From NCBI RefSeq assembly GCF_014172375.1, contig NZ_WNXD01000001.1:1550001-1614000 (forward strand): DNA of 64,000 nucleotides. Reading direction: 5' to 3'. Shown in pieces: positions 44,833 through 54,631 of the stretch. Position numbers and translations under genes: made by a program. Numbering within the stretch: the first letter of the stretch is position 1; each line of letters starts with the position of its first letter. Source of the stretch: Pedobacter planticolens (GTDB lineage: Bacteria; Bacteroidota; Bacteroidia; Sphingobacteriales; Sphingobacteriaceae). The notes beneath the pieces are model-generated. The model was not told where the DNA came from. It did not search any database and saw only the letters and a list, made by a program, of their open reading frames with translations.

Positions 44833-46395
44833 TTAATCTGTATAAGGTGCGTTTTGAGTTAATAAAGAATTTGAGTTTAGCACGTTTCTGTTTAAGGGCC
44901 ACAGATATTTTCTTTTATCGGTACCAAAACCTGTAGCATCTGCAGGTAATACTCCAGCTCTAACTTGACGAGCTTTGATAATTGGATCCATTATTTGAAT
45001 TACTCTATCGGTACGCACTAAATCGAACCATCTTTTACCTTCTCCAAAAAGCTCATATTGTCTTTCTTGGATAATTGCATCTTCCAATTTAGTTTCATCT
45101 AAAACTCCAGGTGTTACAGAAACTTCTGGACTAGCGGTCGTATAATTAGCTATTCCAGCTCTAGTACGTATGAAGTTTAAATATTTTAAAGAATTTGTTT
45201 TATCACCAGTTTTATTTAATAACTCTGCATATAATAAATACATATCAGCTAATCTGTACATCGTAAGTAATACATTCGAAGTGTTAGGATCTCTATCTGC
45301 TGCATTTACTATATAACCTGTTGTACCTATAGTTCCAGTTCCTTTATAAAATTTCCAAAGACGATCTCTAGCGTCTGTTTTAGTAATATCATAAGTGGCT
45401 CTGAGTCTAATATCATTTGGATATTTTAACGGCCAATCGTAAAAGATACCAAAATCTATAACCAATGGTGTATTATTTGGGCTAGCAGAAACACCTGCCA
45501 TACATGGACAGCCATTTACAACATTATCCCAATGAATACTCCAAATAGCCTCAATACTATTAGATGGATCGGTAAATATTCTATTCCAATTTGCAGCAGG
45601 TTCTAAATCTGTTATTGCAGTACCGCCATAAGTTGCCTTTGCAGGTGCTTTAGTGGCTCCTAATAAGGTAAACCATTTTTTTGCATTTACATAATCTTTA
45701 CGCCACATATACACATCCATTAAAGCTGCACAAGCTGCTGCTCTTCCCATTTTAAAAACACTGTAATTTGCATTATTAACGTTATTGTAAGCAAATTCTA
45801 AATCAGGAATAATTACAGTATCAAAAATTTTGTCAACTGGATCTCTAGCTTGTTTTGCATCTAAATTAGCATCTTCAAAGGGCGCTAATTTAATAGGTGC
45901 ATCACCCCAAGTTCTCACAATATAAAAGTAAGCCATTGCTCTAAGCGCTCTACTTTGTGCTAAATTATCTGTAATAATTAATGGTGTAACTAATGCTGGG
46001 TTAATCTCTGTTTTTGCAATACCAGGTAAATATTTAAGGTTTAAATTCGCAATATTAATTACCTTATACATGCTCGACCAGTCTGAAAATGGATTACCAG
46101 CAGTTAATCCATTTAATTGCAATTCTGCATAGGTAGAATTAGAGTTACCCCCTCTTTCATAATTATCCGAACGAGCTTCACCCCACATCGTGTATTTATT
46201 GTTAAACTGAGATTCTCCAACCATTGCTTGTTGAAAATTGCCATATAATGAAGCCATCGCACCAGTCATATCCTTAGCAGATTTATAAAATTCTTCTGCT
46301 CTAATGGCAGTTACTGGTGGAACTTCTAAAAACTTTTTACAGCTTCCTAACGTAATCAGTACTGTTAAAAAAGCAATACTTAATATCTTTTTCAT
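44833..46395 (-). CDS. SusD/RagB-family outer-membrane glycan-binding lipoprotein
   Basis: The 520-residue protein has lipobox LGSC (Cys19) followed by KKFLEVPPVTAIRAEEFYKSAKD, a canonical SusD mature start. NLAQSRALRAMAYFYIVRTWGDAP is the typical first TPR-like region, and the C-terminus has EDAIIQERQYELFGEGKRWFDLVRTDR. It belongs to the classical SusD_RagB group, unlike the longer SusD at 4756. It is 10 bp from its SusC partner and should deliver the locus substrate, inferred to be a fucosylated acidic glycan, to that transporter. Confidence 0.96.
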   Translation of the reverse strand: MKKILSIAFLTVLITLGSCKKFLEVPPVTAIRAEEFYKSAKDMTGAMASLYGNFQQAMVGESQFNNKYTMWGEARSDNYERGGNSNSTYAELQLNGLTAGNPFSDWSSMYKVINIANLNLKYLPGIAKTEINPALVTPLIITDNLAQSRALRAMAYFYIVRTWGDAPIKLAPFEDANLDAKQARDPVDKIFDTVIIPDLEFAYNNVNNANYSVFKMGRAAACAALMDVYMWRKDYVNAKKWFTLLGATKAPAKATYGGTAITDLEPAANWNRIFTDPSNSIEAIWSIHWDNVVNGCPCMAGVSASPNNTPLVIDFGIFYDWPLKYPNDIRLRATYDITKTDARDRLWKFYKGTGTIGTTGYIVNAADRDPNTSNVLLTMYRLADMYLLYAELLNKTGDKTNSLKYLNFIRTRAGIANYTTASPEVSVTPGVLDETKLEDAIIQERQYELFGEGKRWFDLVRTDRVIQIMDPIIKARQVRAGVLPADATGFGTDKRKYLWPLNRNVLNSNSLLTQNAPYTD

Positions 46396-46405
46396 ATTCT
46401 AATCT

Positions 46406-49400
46406 TTATAAGCTAATGTTTATACCAAAACCAAACTCTCTACGCTTAGGGTATTTACCGCCATCGGTTCCTGGTGATAAAGGGTTGTCGTTGCTAAATT
46501 CTGGATCAAAGCCCGAGTAATTTGTCCACGTTAACAAGTTAGTTCCGTAAGCAAATACCGAAAGAGTTTTTAATTTAAATTTATTAATCAACGCAGGTTG
46601 GAATGAATAATTGATTCTTGCACTCGATAATCTCACAAAAGAGGCATCTTCTAAATAGTAGCTATTTACACCTCGTTTTTGATTTCCGTTATTATCTTTC
46701 GTTGGAAAATATGGATAAATCGCGATATCGCCTTCTTTTCTCCAAGCACCATAAATAGCTTCTGGGAATGCAGTTCCATTACTTGACCCAAAGGTTGAGA
46801 AGTTTTCTTTAAATGCGTTATATATTTGTCCTCCAATAGTAGCATTTACCATTACGTTTAAAGAAAATCTTTTATAAGAAAACGTATTTGATAAACCAAG
46901 ATAAAAATCTGGTGTTGCGTTACCAATAATTGAACGATCTGCATCATCAATAAGACCATCTTTATTTACATCTAACCATTCTGTATCTCCACCTTTAAGA
47001 AAACCAGCAGGACCGCTCACTTTTTGAACTGTACCATTATAACGTTGTCCATTTAAGGTATAATATTCTGCTGTTTGCCCATCTGCAGCAACATTTACCG
47101 GCTCTAATCTTGTCCAATCTGCAGAATAAGCGTTAGATGCAGTCCATCTATAAATGCCTAACTGCTTGTAGCCATAAAAATCTCCCAATCTACCACCTGG
47201 GCTAATCAAATATCTAGTACCTGTAATAAATGGTTCATTTTTGAATAAACTTTTAACTCTTCCTTGCTCAAATGAGATATTTGCATTTACAAACCAAGTA
47301 AAGTTAGGTTTTGCTACTGGTGTACCAGAAATTGAAAATTCAGCACCATTAGTGTATAAATCACCAGCATTAACACGTACATTTTGGAAACCTGTCTCTT
47401 TAGGCAATAAGTTATCCATTAGTAGTTTATTAGTCGCTTTATGATAGTAATCTACTACCAAGAGTAATCTTCCACCAAACATACTAATATCAGTTCCTAT
47501 ATTGGATTGAACTGTACTTTCCCATTGAATTTTTGGATTACCTAATCTATTTGAAATTACAGCACCTGCATCTCCTAAATAACTTACATCTCCAAAACTT
47601 ACCAAAGTAGCATCTTCATTGTCGCCAATACCATTATTACCTTGTTGACCAATACTTACTCTTATTTTTGCATCGTTTAGTACTTTTCCTTTAGCCCACG
47701 CCATGAATTTCTCATCAGATAAGCGCCATGCTAATGAACCAGATAGGAAATTACCCCACTTATTTTCTGGACCAAATTTAGATGAACCATCTCTTCTAAA
47801 TGTGCTATTAAGAATGTATCGTCCTTTATAATTGTAACCAACACGAGCTAATAATGACGCCAATGAATTGCCACCACCACCAGAGTTACTATTTCTAATA
47901 TCAATATTACTTAAGTTAAAATTTGTTACTTGCTCATTCACAAATGAACCTGGCAAAGCTTGAAGTTTTAAAGATCTATTGTTGTTTCTTGAAGATTCAA
48001 CACCTAATGTTGCATTAAATTTATGATCTGTTCCAATTGTTTTATCATAATTAAGGAAAGACTGTAATGTCCAGTTAAAGCTTATTGAAGAACTTTGATT
48101 TCCTCTATTCTCATTTCCATTATCATCTAAGAACTCAGGCTGAAAATATTTATTATTGTTATTGTTTAATGATCCACTTGCTACAGTAGTAAACCTCAAA
48201 TCCTTGTAAATTCTATATTCAAGGTTATTTGTAAAAGCTGCACCATAACCATCTGTTATATTAGTTTCTAACATAGCATTTGCAATCGGATTACGTTTAC
48301 TAGAAGTATAACTTGTAAAAGTACCATCCGGCAAGTAAAGTCTTAAGTTGTTGGGTCTATCAAATACTGGGTTTAAAGATCCACCTGTACTCCAAGTAGA
48401 TTTTTTATTCCAATTAAAGGTAATGTTGGTGTTATTTCTAAGCTTAGGACTTACTTGGAAATCAATATTCATTCTTCCTTGTAATCGTTTTGCCCAAGTA
48501 TTTAAAACACTACCCTTATCGTCTAAATAATTTAAACTCGAATAGTATGTTAAACCTTTCTGTCCACCACTAATACCCAATTTTACATCATTTAAAATAG
48601 CAGTATTATCCAATAACAGTTCCTCTAAATAGTTATCTGCATTATAAGCTACGTTTAATGAATCTGTACTACTACCAGAAGTTGTGTTGTTGTTTTGAAT
48701 TCCTCTCCATAAACGCAAATCTTTTGAGTTTGCTTGTTGTATGGTGTGAGCAATGTTACCTATTTTACGACCGTAAGAAACATCAACTCTAGGTTTTCCT
48801 ACCTGACCTCTTTTGGTTGTTACTAAAATAACTCCGTTTGCCGCTCTAGATCCATAAATAGAGGTTGAAGCAGCATCTTTTAAAATTTCGATATTTTGAA
48901 TATCATTCGGGTTAATATTAGAAATCCCATCGCTAATTACACCATCAATAACATATAATGGATTATTACCAGATGAACTAAATGTAGATGCACCACGGAT
49001 TTGGATACTTCCTTCTGCCCCTGGTTCTCCATTGTCGTTAATTACTAATACTCCAGATGCTTGACCTTGAATCGCATCGTATATATTTGTTGGTTGACGT
49101 TCTGCTATTTGAGCAGCATTAATAGAAACAGTAGATCCGGTTAAATCTGATTTTTTTGACGAACCACCATAACCTTGAACTACAACCTCTGTTAATGCGC
49201 CCACATTTTCTTGTAAAACAATCGTGAGTACTTTTCTATCGCCTACAAGTTCTTCATAAGGATTATATCCTATATAGCTGAATATTAACCTTGCTTTTTG
49301 ATCAGGAACTTTAATGGTAAATTTACCATCATTATCCGTTAGTGTAGAAGCGGTGCCTTCTTTAAGCTTAATACCTACTCCCGGAATGGTCTCTCCTTTA

Positions 49401-49525
49401 GTATCTTTAACAGTACCTGTAACAGTTATTGTTTGGGCTAAAGAAACAAGTGGAGACATAAGCAAAAGGAAAAGCAATGTTTTCCAAATGTTATGATTAA
49501 TTAGTTTAGTAAATGTCTTGTCCAT
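46406..49525 (-). CDS. SusC/RagA-family TonB-dependent glycan transporter
   Basis: The 1039-residue protein has a Sec signal (ends LVSLAQ), a carboxypeptidase-regulatory-like domain (VTGTVKDTKGETIPGVGIK and following), a plug with NPLYVIDGVISDG and the hallmark LKDAASTSIYGSRAANGVI. The barrel ends RREFGFGINISL. It is the only SusC for the whole hydrolase region from 20 to 64 kb and so the main uptake route. It is first in its transcript. The 639-bp region upstream separates it from the divergent sugar dehydrogenase gene. Confidence 0.96.
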   Translation of the reverse strand: MDKTFTKLINHNIWKTLLFLLLMSPLVSLAQTITVTGTVKDTKGETIPGVGIKLKEGTASTLTDNDGKFTIKVPDQKARLIFSYIGYNPYEELVGDRKVLTIVLQENVGALTEVVVQGYGGSSKKSDLTGSTVSINAAQIAERQPTNIYDAIQGQASGVLVINDNGEPGAEGSIQIRGASTFSSSGNNPLYVIDGVISDGISNINPNDIQNIEILKDAASTSIYGSRAANGVILVTTKRGQVGKPRVDVSYGRKIGNIAHTIQQANSKDLRLWRGIQNNNTTSGSSTDSLNVAYNADNYLEELLLDNTAILNDVKLGISGGQKGLTYYSSLNYLDDKGSVLNTWAKRLQGRMNIDFQVSPKLRNNTNITFNWNKKSTWSTGGSLNPVFDRPNNLRLYLPDGTFTSYTSSKRNPIANAMLETNITDGYGAAFTNNLEYRIYKDLRFTTVASGSLNNNNNKYFQPEFLDDNGNENRGNQSSSISFNWTLQSFLNYDKTIGTDHKFNATLGVESSRNNNRSLKLQALPGSFVNEQVTNFNLSNIDIRNSNSGGGGNSLASLLARVGYNYKGRYILNSTFRRDGSSKFGPENKWGNFLSGSLAWRLSDEKFMAWAKGKVLNDAKIRVSIGQQGNNGIGDNEDATLVSFGDVSYLGDAGAVISNRLGNPKIQWESTVQSNIGTDISMFGGRLLLVVDYYHKATNKLLMDNLLPKETGFQNVRVNAGDLYTNGAEFSISGTPVAKPNFTWFVNANISFEQGRVKSLFKNEPFITGTRYLISPGGRLGDFYGYKQLGIYRWTASNAYSADWTRLEPVNVAADGQTAEYYTLNGQRYNGTVQKVSGPAGFLKGGDTEWLDVNKDGLIDDADRSIIGNATPDFYLGLSNTFSYKRFSLNVMVNATIGGQIYNAFKENFSTFGSSNGTAFPEAIYGAWRKEGDIAIYPYFPTKDNNGNQKRGVNSYYLEDASFVRLSSARINYSFQPALINKFKLKTLSVFAYGTNLLTWTNYSGFDPEFSNDNPLSPGTDGGKYPKRREFGFGINISL

Positions 49526-50164
49526 ATAATGAATGTTTGTAATTGGTTAAATTTTGATTTTGTTGAAGTTTATCAAAATTAATTCACGTTGGATAAGGGT
49601 TTAACGATGCGATTAAACGCATGTTTGTGCGGTTCGGTGTCATATCTGAATAGTTTATAATTGGTTATACAATAGAAAGAAATTATCGACTTCCTTTAGT
49701 GAATGTTTTTAGCGTATTAATCAGTTATTTTGGCATCGCTTAAATAGATTTTAAACTAAACATGCTTAAAAAGTTGATATCTATTTGCTTTAGTCACCAA
49801 TAATTTGAGGACAGATTTGAAATTTTTAAAAATTAAAATCTATTGATATATAAGCTAATACACTAATATTATCCAATAATTAGCAAAATTTAACCCAACT
49901 TAATCACTTGAATTTTAATCGATAAATACTTTATTTTCCATAGTAAAAACCAATCCATCTCTTCAATTGTATTGATAGTTTATCTCCTTTTTATGCCAAT
50001 TTTATTGTATAAAAAGCCAATTATTGCCAATTATGACTTCTACTATCCATTAGCTTTGAAATAGAGATTTTATACTTTAAACCTTCAACAAAATGCATAA
50101 TAAATTATCGTTATGCTAAGTTTATATGTATAGATTGATTAAAAATTTATAATTTATTAACCAA
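49526..50164. promoter_or_regulatory. Divergent regulatory region between SusC and sugar dehydrogenase
   Basis: No gene is present. CAAAATTA at 49574-49581 reads TAATTTTG on the minus strand and could be a -7 element for susC, but no -33 TTTG lies at the right distance. ATGCG-N6-CGCAT at 49607-49622 is an inverted repeat 82-97 bp before susC. CCAATAATT or CCAATTAT variants occur at 49797, 49873, 50017 and 50027. Confidence 0.45.
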
Positions 50165-51460
50165 ATGAGAAAAAATACAATCATCCCAATCTTTATTGCA
50201 TGCCTGCTATTTATAGGCACATTGTTCTCTTTTATGAATAAGTATGCTAATGAAATTACACCATTTAAAGCCGATGCTGATAACGCTGGTTTAAAATTAC
50301 CAGATGGCTTTGGTGCAAATAAAATTGCTGATAACCTAGGCAGAGCCAGACATATCATAACTACCAAAGACGGTAGTATTTATATTAAACTGATGAGATT
50401 GGTAAACGGGAAAGGAATTCTGTTTCTTCAGGATAATGATAAAGATGGAAAATATGAAACTCAACTAGCATTTGGTGATTATTTAGGAACTGGAATCACA
50501 ATTAAGAAAGGCTATCTGTATGCCTCATCAGATAAAGAGATTTTTCGTTATAAATTAGATGATGCAGAAAAAGTAATTGATCCACTAAAACCTGAGAAAA
50601 TCATAACTGGTTTAATAGCAGGAAAGCAGCATCAAACCAAATCTATTGTATTAGATAACGATGATAATGTGTATGTAAATATTGGCTCTCCTTCTAATTC
50701 TTGTCAGGAAATGGATCGTGGTTTAGAATCAAAAGGTAGAGCAGGTTGCCCTATTTTAGATTCTGCTGGCGGAATATGGCAGTTTAAAGCAGATAAATTA
50801 AATCAAACCTATGTTGATGGAGTTAAATATGCTACTGGATTAAGAAATGTGATGGGTTTAGATTGGAATACCCAAAATAATACATTGTACGTAATGCAAC
50901 ACGGAAGAGATAATTTAAGTTCATCATGGCCTAAATTATACACCGATAAACAATCTGCCGAATTACCTGCCGAAGTAATGTACATGCTAAAAAAAGGAGA
51001 TAATGCAGGTTGGCCATATACCTATTACGATCCTTTTTTAAACAAAAAAATTCTTGCTCCAGAGTATGGTGGCGATGGTAAAAAAGAAGGTAGTAAAGAA
51101 TTTATAGATCCAATAGTAGCTTTTCCAGCACACATGGCACCTAATGGATTGTTATTTTATACTGGAAATATGTTTCCAGAAAGATATAAAAATGGTGCTT
51201 TTGTAGCATTTCACGGTTCTTGGAATAGAGCACCAGAAAAACAAGCTGGCTATTTTGTAGTCTTTGTTCCATTTAAAGATGGTAAACCTGCTGGTAAATG
51301 GGAAGTATTTGCCGATGGCTTTTCTGGAGTTAATGAGGTTATTGTTCCTAAAGAGGCACAACACAGACCATGCGGATTAGCGCAAGGCTCAGATGGCTCT
51401 TTATTTGTTACTGATGATGTAAAAGGAGCTGTTTATAGAATTGGATACACTAAAAAATAA
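50165..51460 (+). CDS. Exported PQQ-type sugar dehydrogenase (glucose/sorbosone dehydrogenase family)
   Basis: The 431-residue protein has an N-terminal signal/anchor (IIPIFIACLLFIGTLFSF) and a six-bladed beta-propeller of the GSDH type. Diagnostic segments are LPDGFGANKIADNLGRARHI, YATGLRNVMGLDW, MQHGRDNLSSSWP, GDNAGWPYTYYDP, FPAHMAPNGLLFYTG and AFHGSWNRAP. Family members oxidise sugars in the periplasm and pass electrons to a cytochrome; PQQ binding is likely but not proven. The cytochrome c gene starts 3 bp after its stop, which fits an electron-transfer pair. It is divergent from susC and could oxidise a sugar released by the locus. Confidence 0.88.
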   Translation: MRKNTIIPIFIACLLFIGTLFSFMNKYANEITPFKADADNAGLKLPDGFGANKIADNLGRARHIITTKDGSIYIKLMRLVNGKGILFLQDNDKDGKYETQLAFGDYLGTGITIKKGYLYASSDKEIFRYKLDDAEKVIDPLKPEKIITGLIAGKQHQTKSIVLDNDDNVYVNIGSPSNSCQEMDRGLESKGRAGCPILDSAGGIWQFKADKLNQTYVDGVKYATGLRNVMGLDWNTQNNTLYVMQHGRDNLSSSWPKLYTDKQSAELPAEVMYMLKKGDNAGWPYTYYDPFLNKKILAPEYGGDGKKEGSKEFIDPIVAFPAHMAPNGLLFYTGNMFPERYKNGAFVAFHGSWNRAPEKQAGYFVVFVPFKDGKPAGKWEVFADGFSGVNEVIVPKEAQHRPCGLAQGSDGSLFVTDDVKGAVYRIGYTKK

Positions 51461-51463
51461 GAT

Positions 51464-51892
51464 ATGAAGAAAATAATATGCGCCGCAATTTTAATGATTG
51501 GATTTATATTGAATTCAACTGCGCAAACAACAAAAAAGACTGTAGCTAAAGCTCCTGTAAGCCCATCAATCGTAAATGGTAAATTGGTTTACACTAAATA
51601 TTGCATGGTTTGTCATCAGATAGATGGCGGTGGTGTAATGGGGTTAAACCCTCCATTAAGTAAAACGGAATATGTTTTGGGAGATCAAAAAAGATTAATC
51701 AATATTGTTTTAAAAGGTTTCAATACAGAAATTGAAATTGATGGCGATACCTATGCTAATCCAATGCCTGGCTTAGGTCATTTAACCGATCAGCAAGTAG
51801 CAGATGTGCTAAGTTTCGTTCGTAATAGTTTCGGAAATAAAGCAAGTGTAATTACTCCTGCACAAGTTAAAGTAGTTAGGGCTTCAAAATAA
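51464..51892 (+). CDS. Exported class I cytochrome c
   Basis: The 142-residue protein has a signal (ends NSTAQ) and one heme-binding motif CMVCH (Cys47, Cys50, His51). A likely distal ligand is Met101 in ANPMPGLGHLTDQQV, and a C-terminal helix VADVLSFVRNSFG follows. It probably accepts electrons from the sugar dehydrogenase encoded immediately upstream and passes them to the respiratory chain. The MPGLG-LTDQQVADV wording is typical of cytochromes that accompany such dehydrogenases. A strong terminator follows 20 bp after the stop. Confidence 0.93.
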   Translation: MKKIICAAILMIGFILNSTAQTTKKTVAKAPVSPSIVNGKLVYTKYCMVCHQIDGGGVMGLNPPLSKTEYVLGDQKRLINIVLKGFNTEIEIDGDTYANPMPGLGHLTDQQVADVLSFVRNSFGNKASVITPAQVKVVRASK

Positions 51893-51911
51893 ATAATAGC
51901 ATCTAAAATTT

Positions 51912-51939
51912 AATCCCCGCTCAAAAACGGGGATTTTTT
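51912..51939 (+). terminator. Rho-independent terminator after cytochrome c
   Basis: AATCCCCG (51912-51919) pairs with CGGGGATT (51928-51935), loop of eight, then six T. It sits in the 45-bp space between convergent genes and just touches the GH28-like stop. Confidence 0.93.
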
Positions 51940-53641
51940 ACGCTCTAATTTTTATAGCTTGAATTGTAGCTCCATTTTCAAAAACAACAGCTTTGGTTGC
52001 TTTTCTTAAATCACCCCCATCCAACATTAATCCTTCATTAGTTTTTCCATCTATCTTTAAAAAAGCATTAGCCGGCGTTAATAATCTAGCCGAAGAAATC
52101 ATTACATCTTTAGAATTTGTAAATCTTACTGTACAATCTGCAGTTTTACTTCCTTTTACAGCTAAACCAGTGATAGTGCAATCCTGTACGTTATCAAATA
52201 TTAGTGCAGGTCTGGCATCAGCCTGATCAAATTCAAGTCGTACGTTTTGCAATGTTAAGCCTTTCACATTTCGGGCATACATCCCATACGCTGGTGGACC
52301 TGATGGCGCTGGATCCCAAACCGTAAAATACTCTTGTGCAGTTTGTGGAATATCCTTTTTTGCTGCCAATTCTTTTGATCCACCACCTGCATAACTTACA
52401 TGAATATCAGTAAAACTTACGTTTTCAATGTAGTTATTGCCTAAAGCATTTAATGTAATACAGCTAAAATGCTCTCCTGGATATACTTTTACATCAAAAG
52501 GAATATCTGGATGATTTACAGGAACAGGAACAACAGTCGCTCTAATTCCATTAAAAATAAGGTTTCTAACAAAAGTTGGTTGTGAAGTTGCTTGTGAGGC
52601 ATCATTAGCTCCTCTTTTAGATGGGCCACTAAATCCAATTCCGATTGGACCAGTTACATTTCTCATGATAATGTTTGAAAAAGTAAGGTTTTCTAATCGG
52701 GCATTACCAGAACTAATTTTTATCGGACAACCATACGTATCGTAAATTAAACAATTTGATATGGCAATATTTTGAGCATCACCACTACCAAATCTAAAAA
52801 TAGAGCAACGTGTACTAAAAGAGCAATTAGTTACGGTTACAAATTGGTTACTTCCAAATAAAGCACATGCATCATCCTGACAACGAACATCACAATTTAC
52901 AATGTGCACATATTTGCAATTGTTAAAATGAAAGCCATCGTTGTTTTTGTTTACACGATTATAAATTTTTATCCCGTCGATATTTACCTGCTCACAATTT
53001 AAAATTCTAAAACAGTGATAAGCACTTTTGGTATAAAATGAATCACGTAAAAGCAGATTATAACATTTGTAAAAAATCAGTAGGTGCGGTCGATCAAAAT
53101 ATCCTCCACCTTGTGAATTTGGCCCCGTATTATCACCTTGTCCCGTAAAAAATGCTGTTCCATTCCCATCAATTGTTCCCCTACCTTGTATAGATACATT
53201 TTCTGCATTGGCAGCATAAATCATTACAATATTTCCATTTCCGGCAGGTACTCCTTTCCCAGCAGAATAATCTTCTTTTTTAGGGCTTCCCAACAACTTA
53301 CCTTGATTAGAAAGATGTAAGGTTACATTGCTTTTCAGTTCGATAGTACCAATTACAAAATCACCAGCAGGCACCATTACAGTTCCGCCTTTTTCTTGAA
53401 AACATAAGTCTATTGCTGCCTGTACTGCCGCTGTATTTAGGGTTTTTCCATCGCCTTTGGCACCAAAATCTTTGATATTGTAAATTTGAGCGCCAAACAT
53501 TTTTTCATCGGTAGCATTACCTTCTTTTGCTTGTGCCGAATTACCAATAAAACTTGCTCCAATAACTGCAACAGCAGGAACTGAAACACTTTTCAACCAT
53601 TTTCTTCTCGAAAAAGAGGTTTCATTTTCTATTTGATCCAT
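51938..53641 (-). CDS. GH28-like parallel beta-helix protein with Tat-type signal
   Basis: The 567-residue protein begins with a twin-arginine motif SRRKWLK (11-17) before a hydrophobic stretch and NSAQAKE. The beta-helix starts YNIKDFGAKGDGKTLNTAAVQAAID, the usual opening of GH28/pectate-lyase-3 proteins. Of the GH28 catalytic motifs, NND (233-235) and QDD (255-257) are present, but the GHG motif is replaced by STRC (276-279). It may be a hydrolase with altered specificity or a lyase. It is cotranscribed with the propeller gene before it (9-bp gap) and is last in its transcript. Confidence 0.82.
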   Translation of the reverse strand: MDQIENETSFSRRKWLKSVSVPAVAVIGASFIGNSAQAKEGNATDEKMFGAQIYNIKDFGAKGDGKTLNTAAVQAAIDLCFQEKGGTVMVPAGDFVIGTIELKSNVTLHLSNQGKLLGSPKKEDYSAGKGVPAGNGNIVMIYAANAENVSIQGRGTIDGNGTAFFTGQGDNTGPNSQGGGYFDRPHLLIFYKCYNLLLRDSFYTKSAYHCFRILNCEQVNIDGIKIYNRVNKNNDGFHFNNCKYVHIVNCDVRCQDDACALFGSNQFVTVTNCSFSTRCSIFRFGSGDAQNIAISNCLIYDTYGCPIKISSGNARLENLTFSNIIMRNVTGPIGIGFSGPSKRGANDASQATSQPTFVRNLIFNGIRATVVPVPVNHPDIPFDVKVYPGEHFSCITLNALGNNYIENVSFTDIHVSYAGGGSKELAAKKDIPQTAQEYFTVWDPAPSGPPAYGMYARNVKGLTLQNVRLEFDQADARPALIFDNVQDCTITGLAVKGSKTADCTVRFTNSKDVMISSARLLTPANAFLKIDGKTNEGLMLDGGDLRKATKAVVFENGATIQAIKIRA

Positions 53642-53650
53642 GTTAGAGAT

Positions 53651-54628
53651 TTATTTGATTTCTTTTGGTACGTATTTATTAACTGGATTCACTTCAATCC
53701 ACGATTTCTCACTACCATCTTTAGCTTGAGTTAAACAAGCCGTAAAAAATGCCGTTACTTGTTCTTTTTCATTCACAAAAACAAATGGTCTTTCCCTCCT
53801 TCTAAACGTTTGCTCAGTTCCATCATCATAAGTTACCGTTTTGGTATAAACAGATTCTTTAGAAACCAATGTGTAATTAATTCCATCTTTAGAAGCATAT
53901 TGTGCTCCATTTTTACCAGTTCCAGTAGCATCACCTCTAAAATCACTTAATATCACATTGTATTGATTTTTTGCCCACCATATAGTTGGGTCTTCTAATT
54001 GATTTTTATCCGGCAGTAAATTATACTGATTGCTAACAAGTGTATAATTTCCGTTAAAAGATGGCGCCTGATATCCTTGAGCGATGCGGATATTATCTAC
54101 CGATTTTCTACCAAAAACATACACACTACCATCTTTTTTAACTAGCGGAGCAGGATTAGAAAAAGGCATTGCTACTTTATCAGTTCTTGTCCAAGGCCCA
54201 GTAATGGATTTACTGTAGGCATAACCAGTTTCGTTTGCCGATGAAATATAATACAACACATATGTATCTCCTGCTTTTACAATTTTCGGATTATGCGCTC
54301 TGTCATTATCCCAGAAATCTGGTCTTTTTTGAATAACTACTTCTTGAAATTCATAAGGACCATACAAATTTTTAGAACTTGCTCTAACAATTTCAGAATG
54401 AGTTGTCCACCCTCCTAAACCATATTTATCTGGCCAACGAGATGCAAACATGTGATAAGTATCTCCTACCTTTATTACCGATGGACACCATAAAATATAG
54501 CCTTCCATTTTAAAGCCTCCCTTTTTAACGGCTGGTTGCATCGCATCTTTCAGCGTTTGCGCTTTGGCTGTATAATTAAACAGCAAGCAAATTAAAAGTG
54601 CGGCTGTAATAGTTATTATTTTCTTCAT
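53651..54628 (-). CDS. Exported five-bladed beta-propeller glycosidase-like protein (GH43-type fold)
   Basis: The 325-residue protein has a signal (ends TAKAQ). Repeated blade motifs typical of clan GH-F/J-like enzymes follow: GYILWCPSVIKVGDTYHMFASRWP, DRAHNPKIVKAGDTYVLYY, NPAPLVKKDGSVYVFGR, and LEDPTIWWAKNQYNVIL. Acidic residues near WDND and LEDP could be catalytic. I cannot place it in GH43, GH117 or a neighbouring family by eye. It lies 3 bp from the GH29 gene upstream and 9 bp from the GH28-like gene, within one transcript. A terminal alpha-L-sugar or galactose-type substrate would fit the context. Confidence 0.68.
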   Translation of the reverse strand: MKKIITITAALLICLLFNYTAKAQTLKDAMQPAVKKGGFKMEGYILWCPSVIKVGDTYHMFASRWPDKYGLGGWTTHSEIVRASSKNLYGPYEFQEVVIQKRPDFWDNDRAHNPKIVKAGDTYVLYYISSANETGYAYSKSITGPWTRTDKVAMPFSNPAPLVKKDGSVYVFGRKSVDNIRIAQGYQAPSFNGNYTLVSNQYNLLPDKNQLEDPTIWWAKNQYNVILSDFRGDATGTGKNGAQYASKDGINYTLVSKESVYTKTVTYDDGTEQTFRRRERPFVFVNEKEQVTAFFTACLTQAKDGSEKSWIEVNPVNKYVPKEIK

Positions 54629-54631
54629 ATC

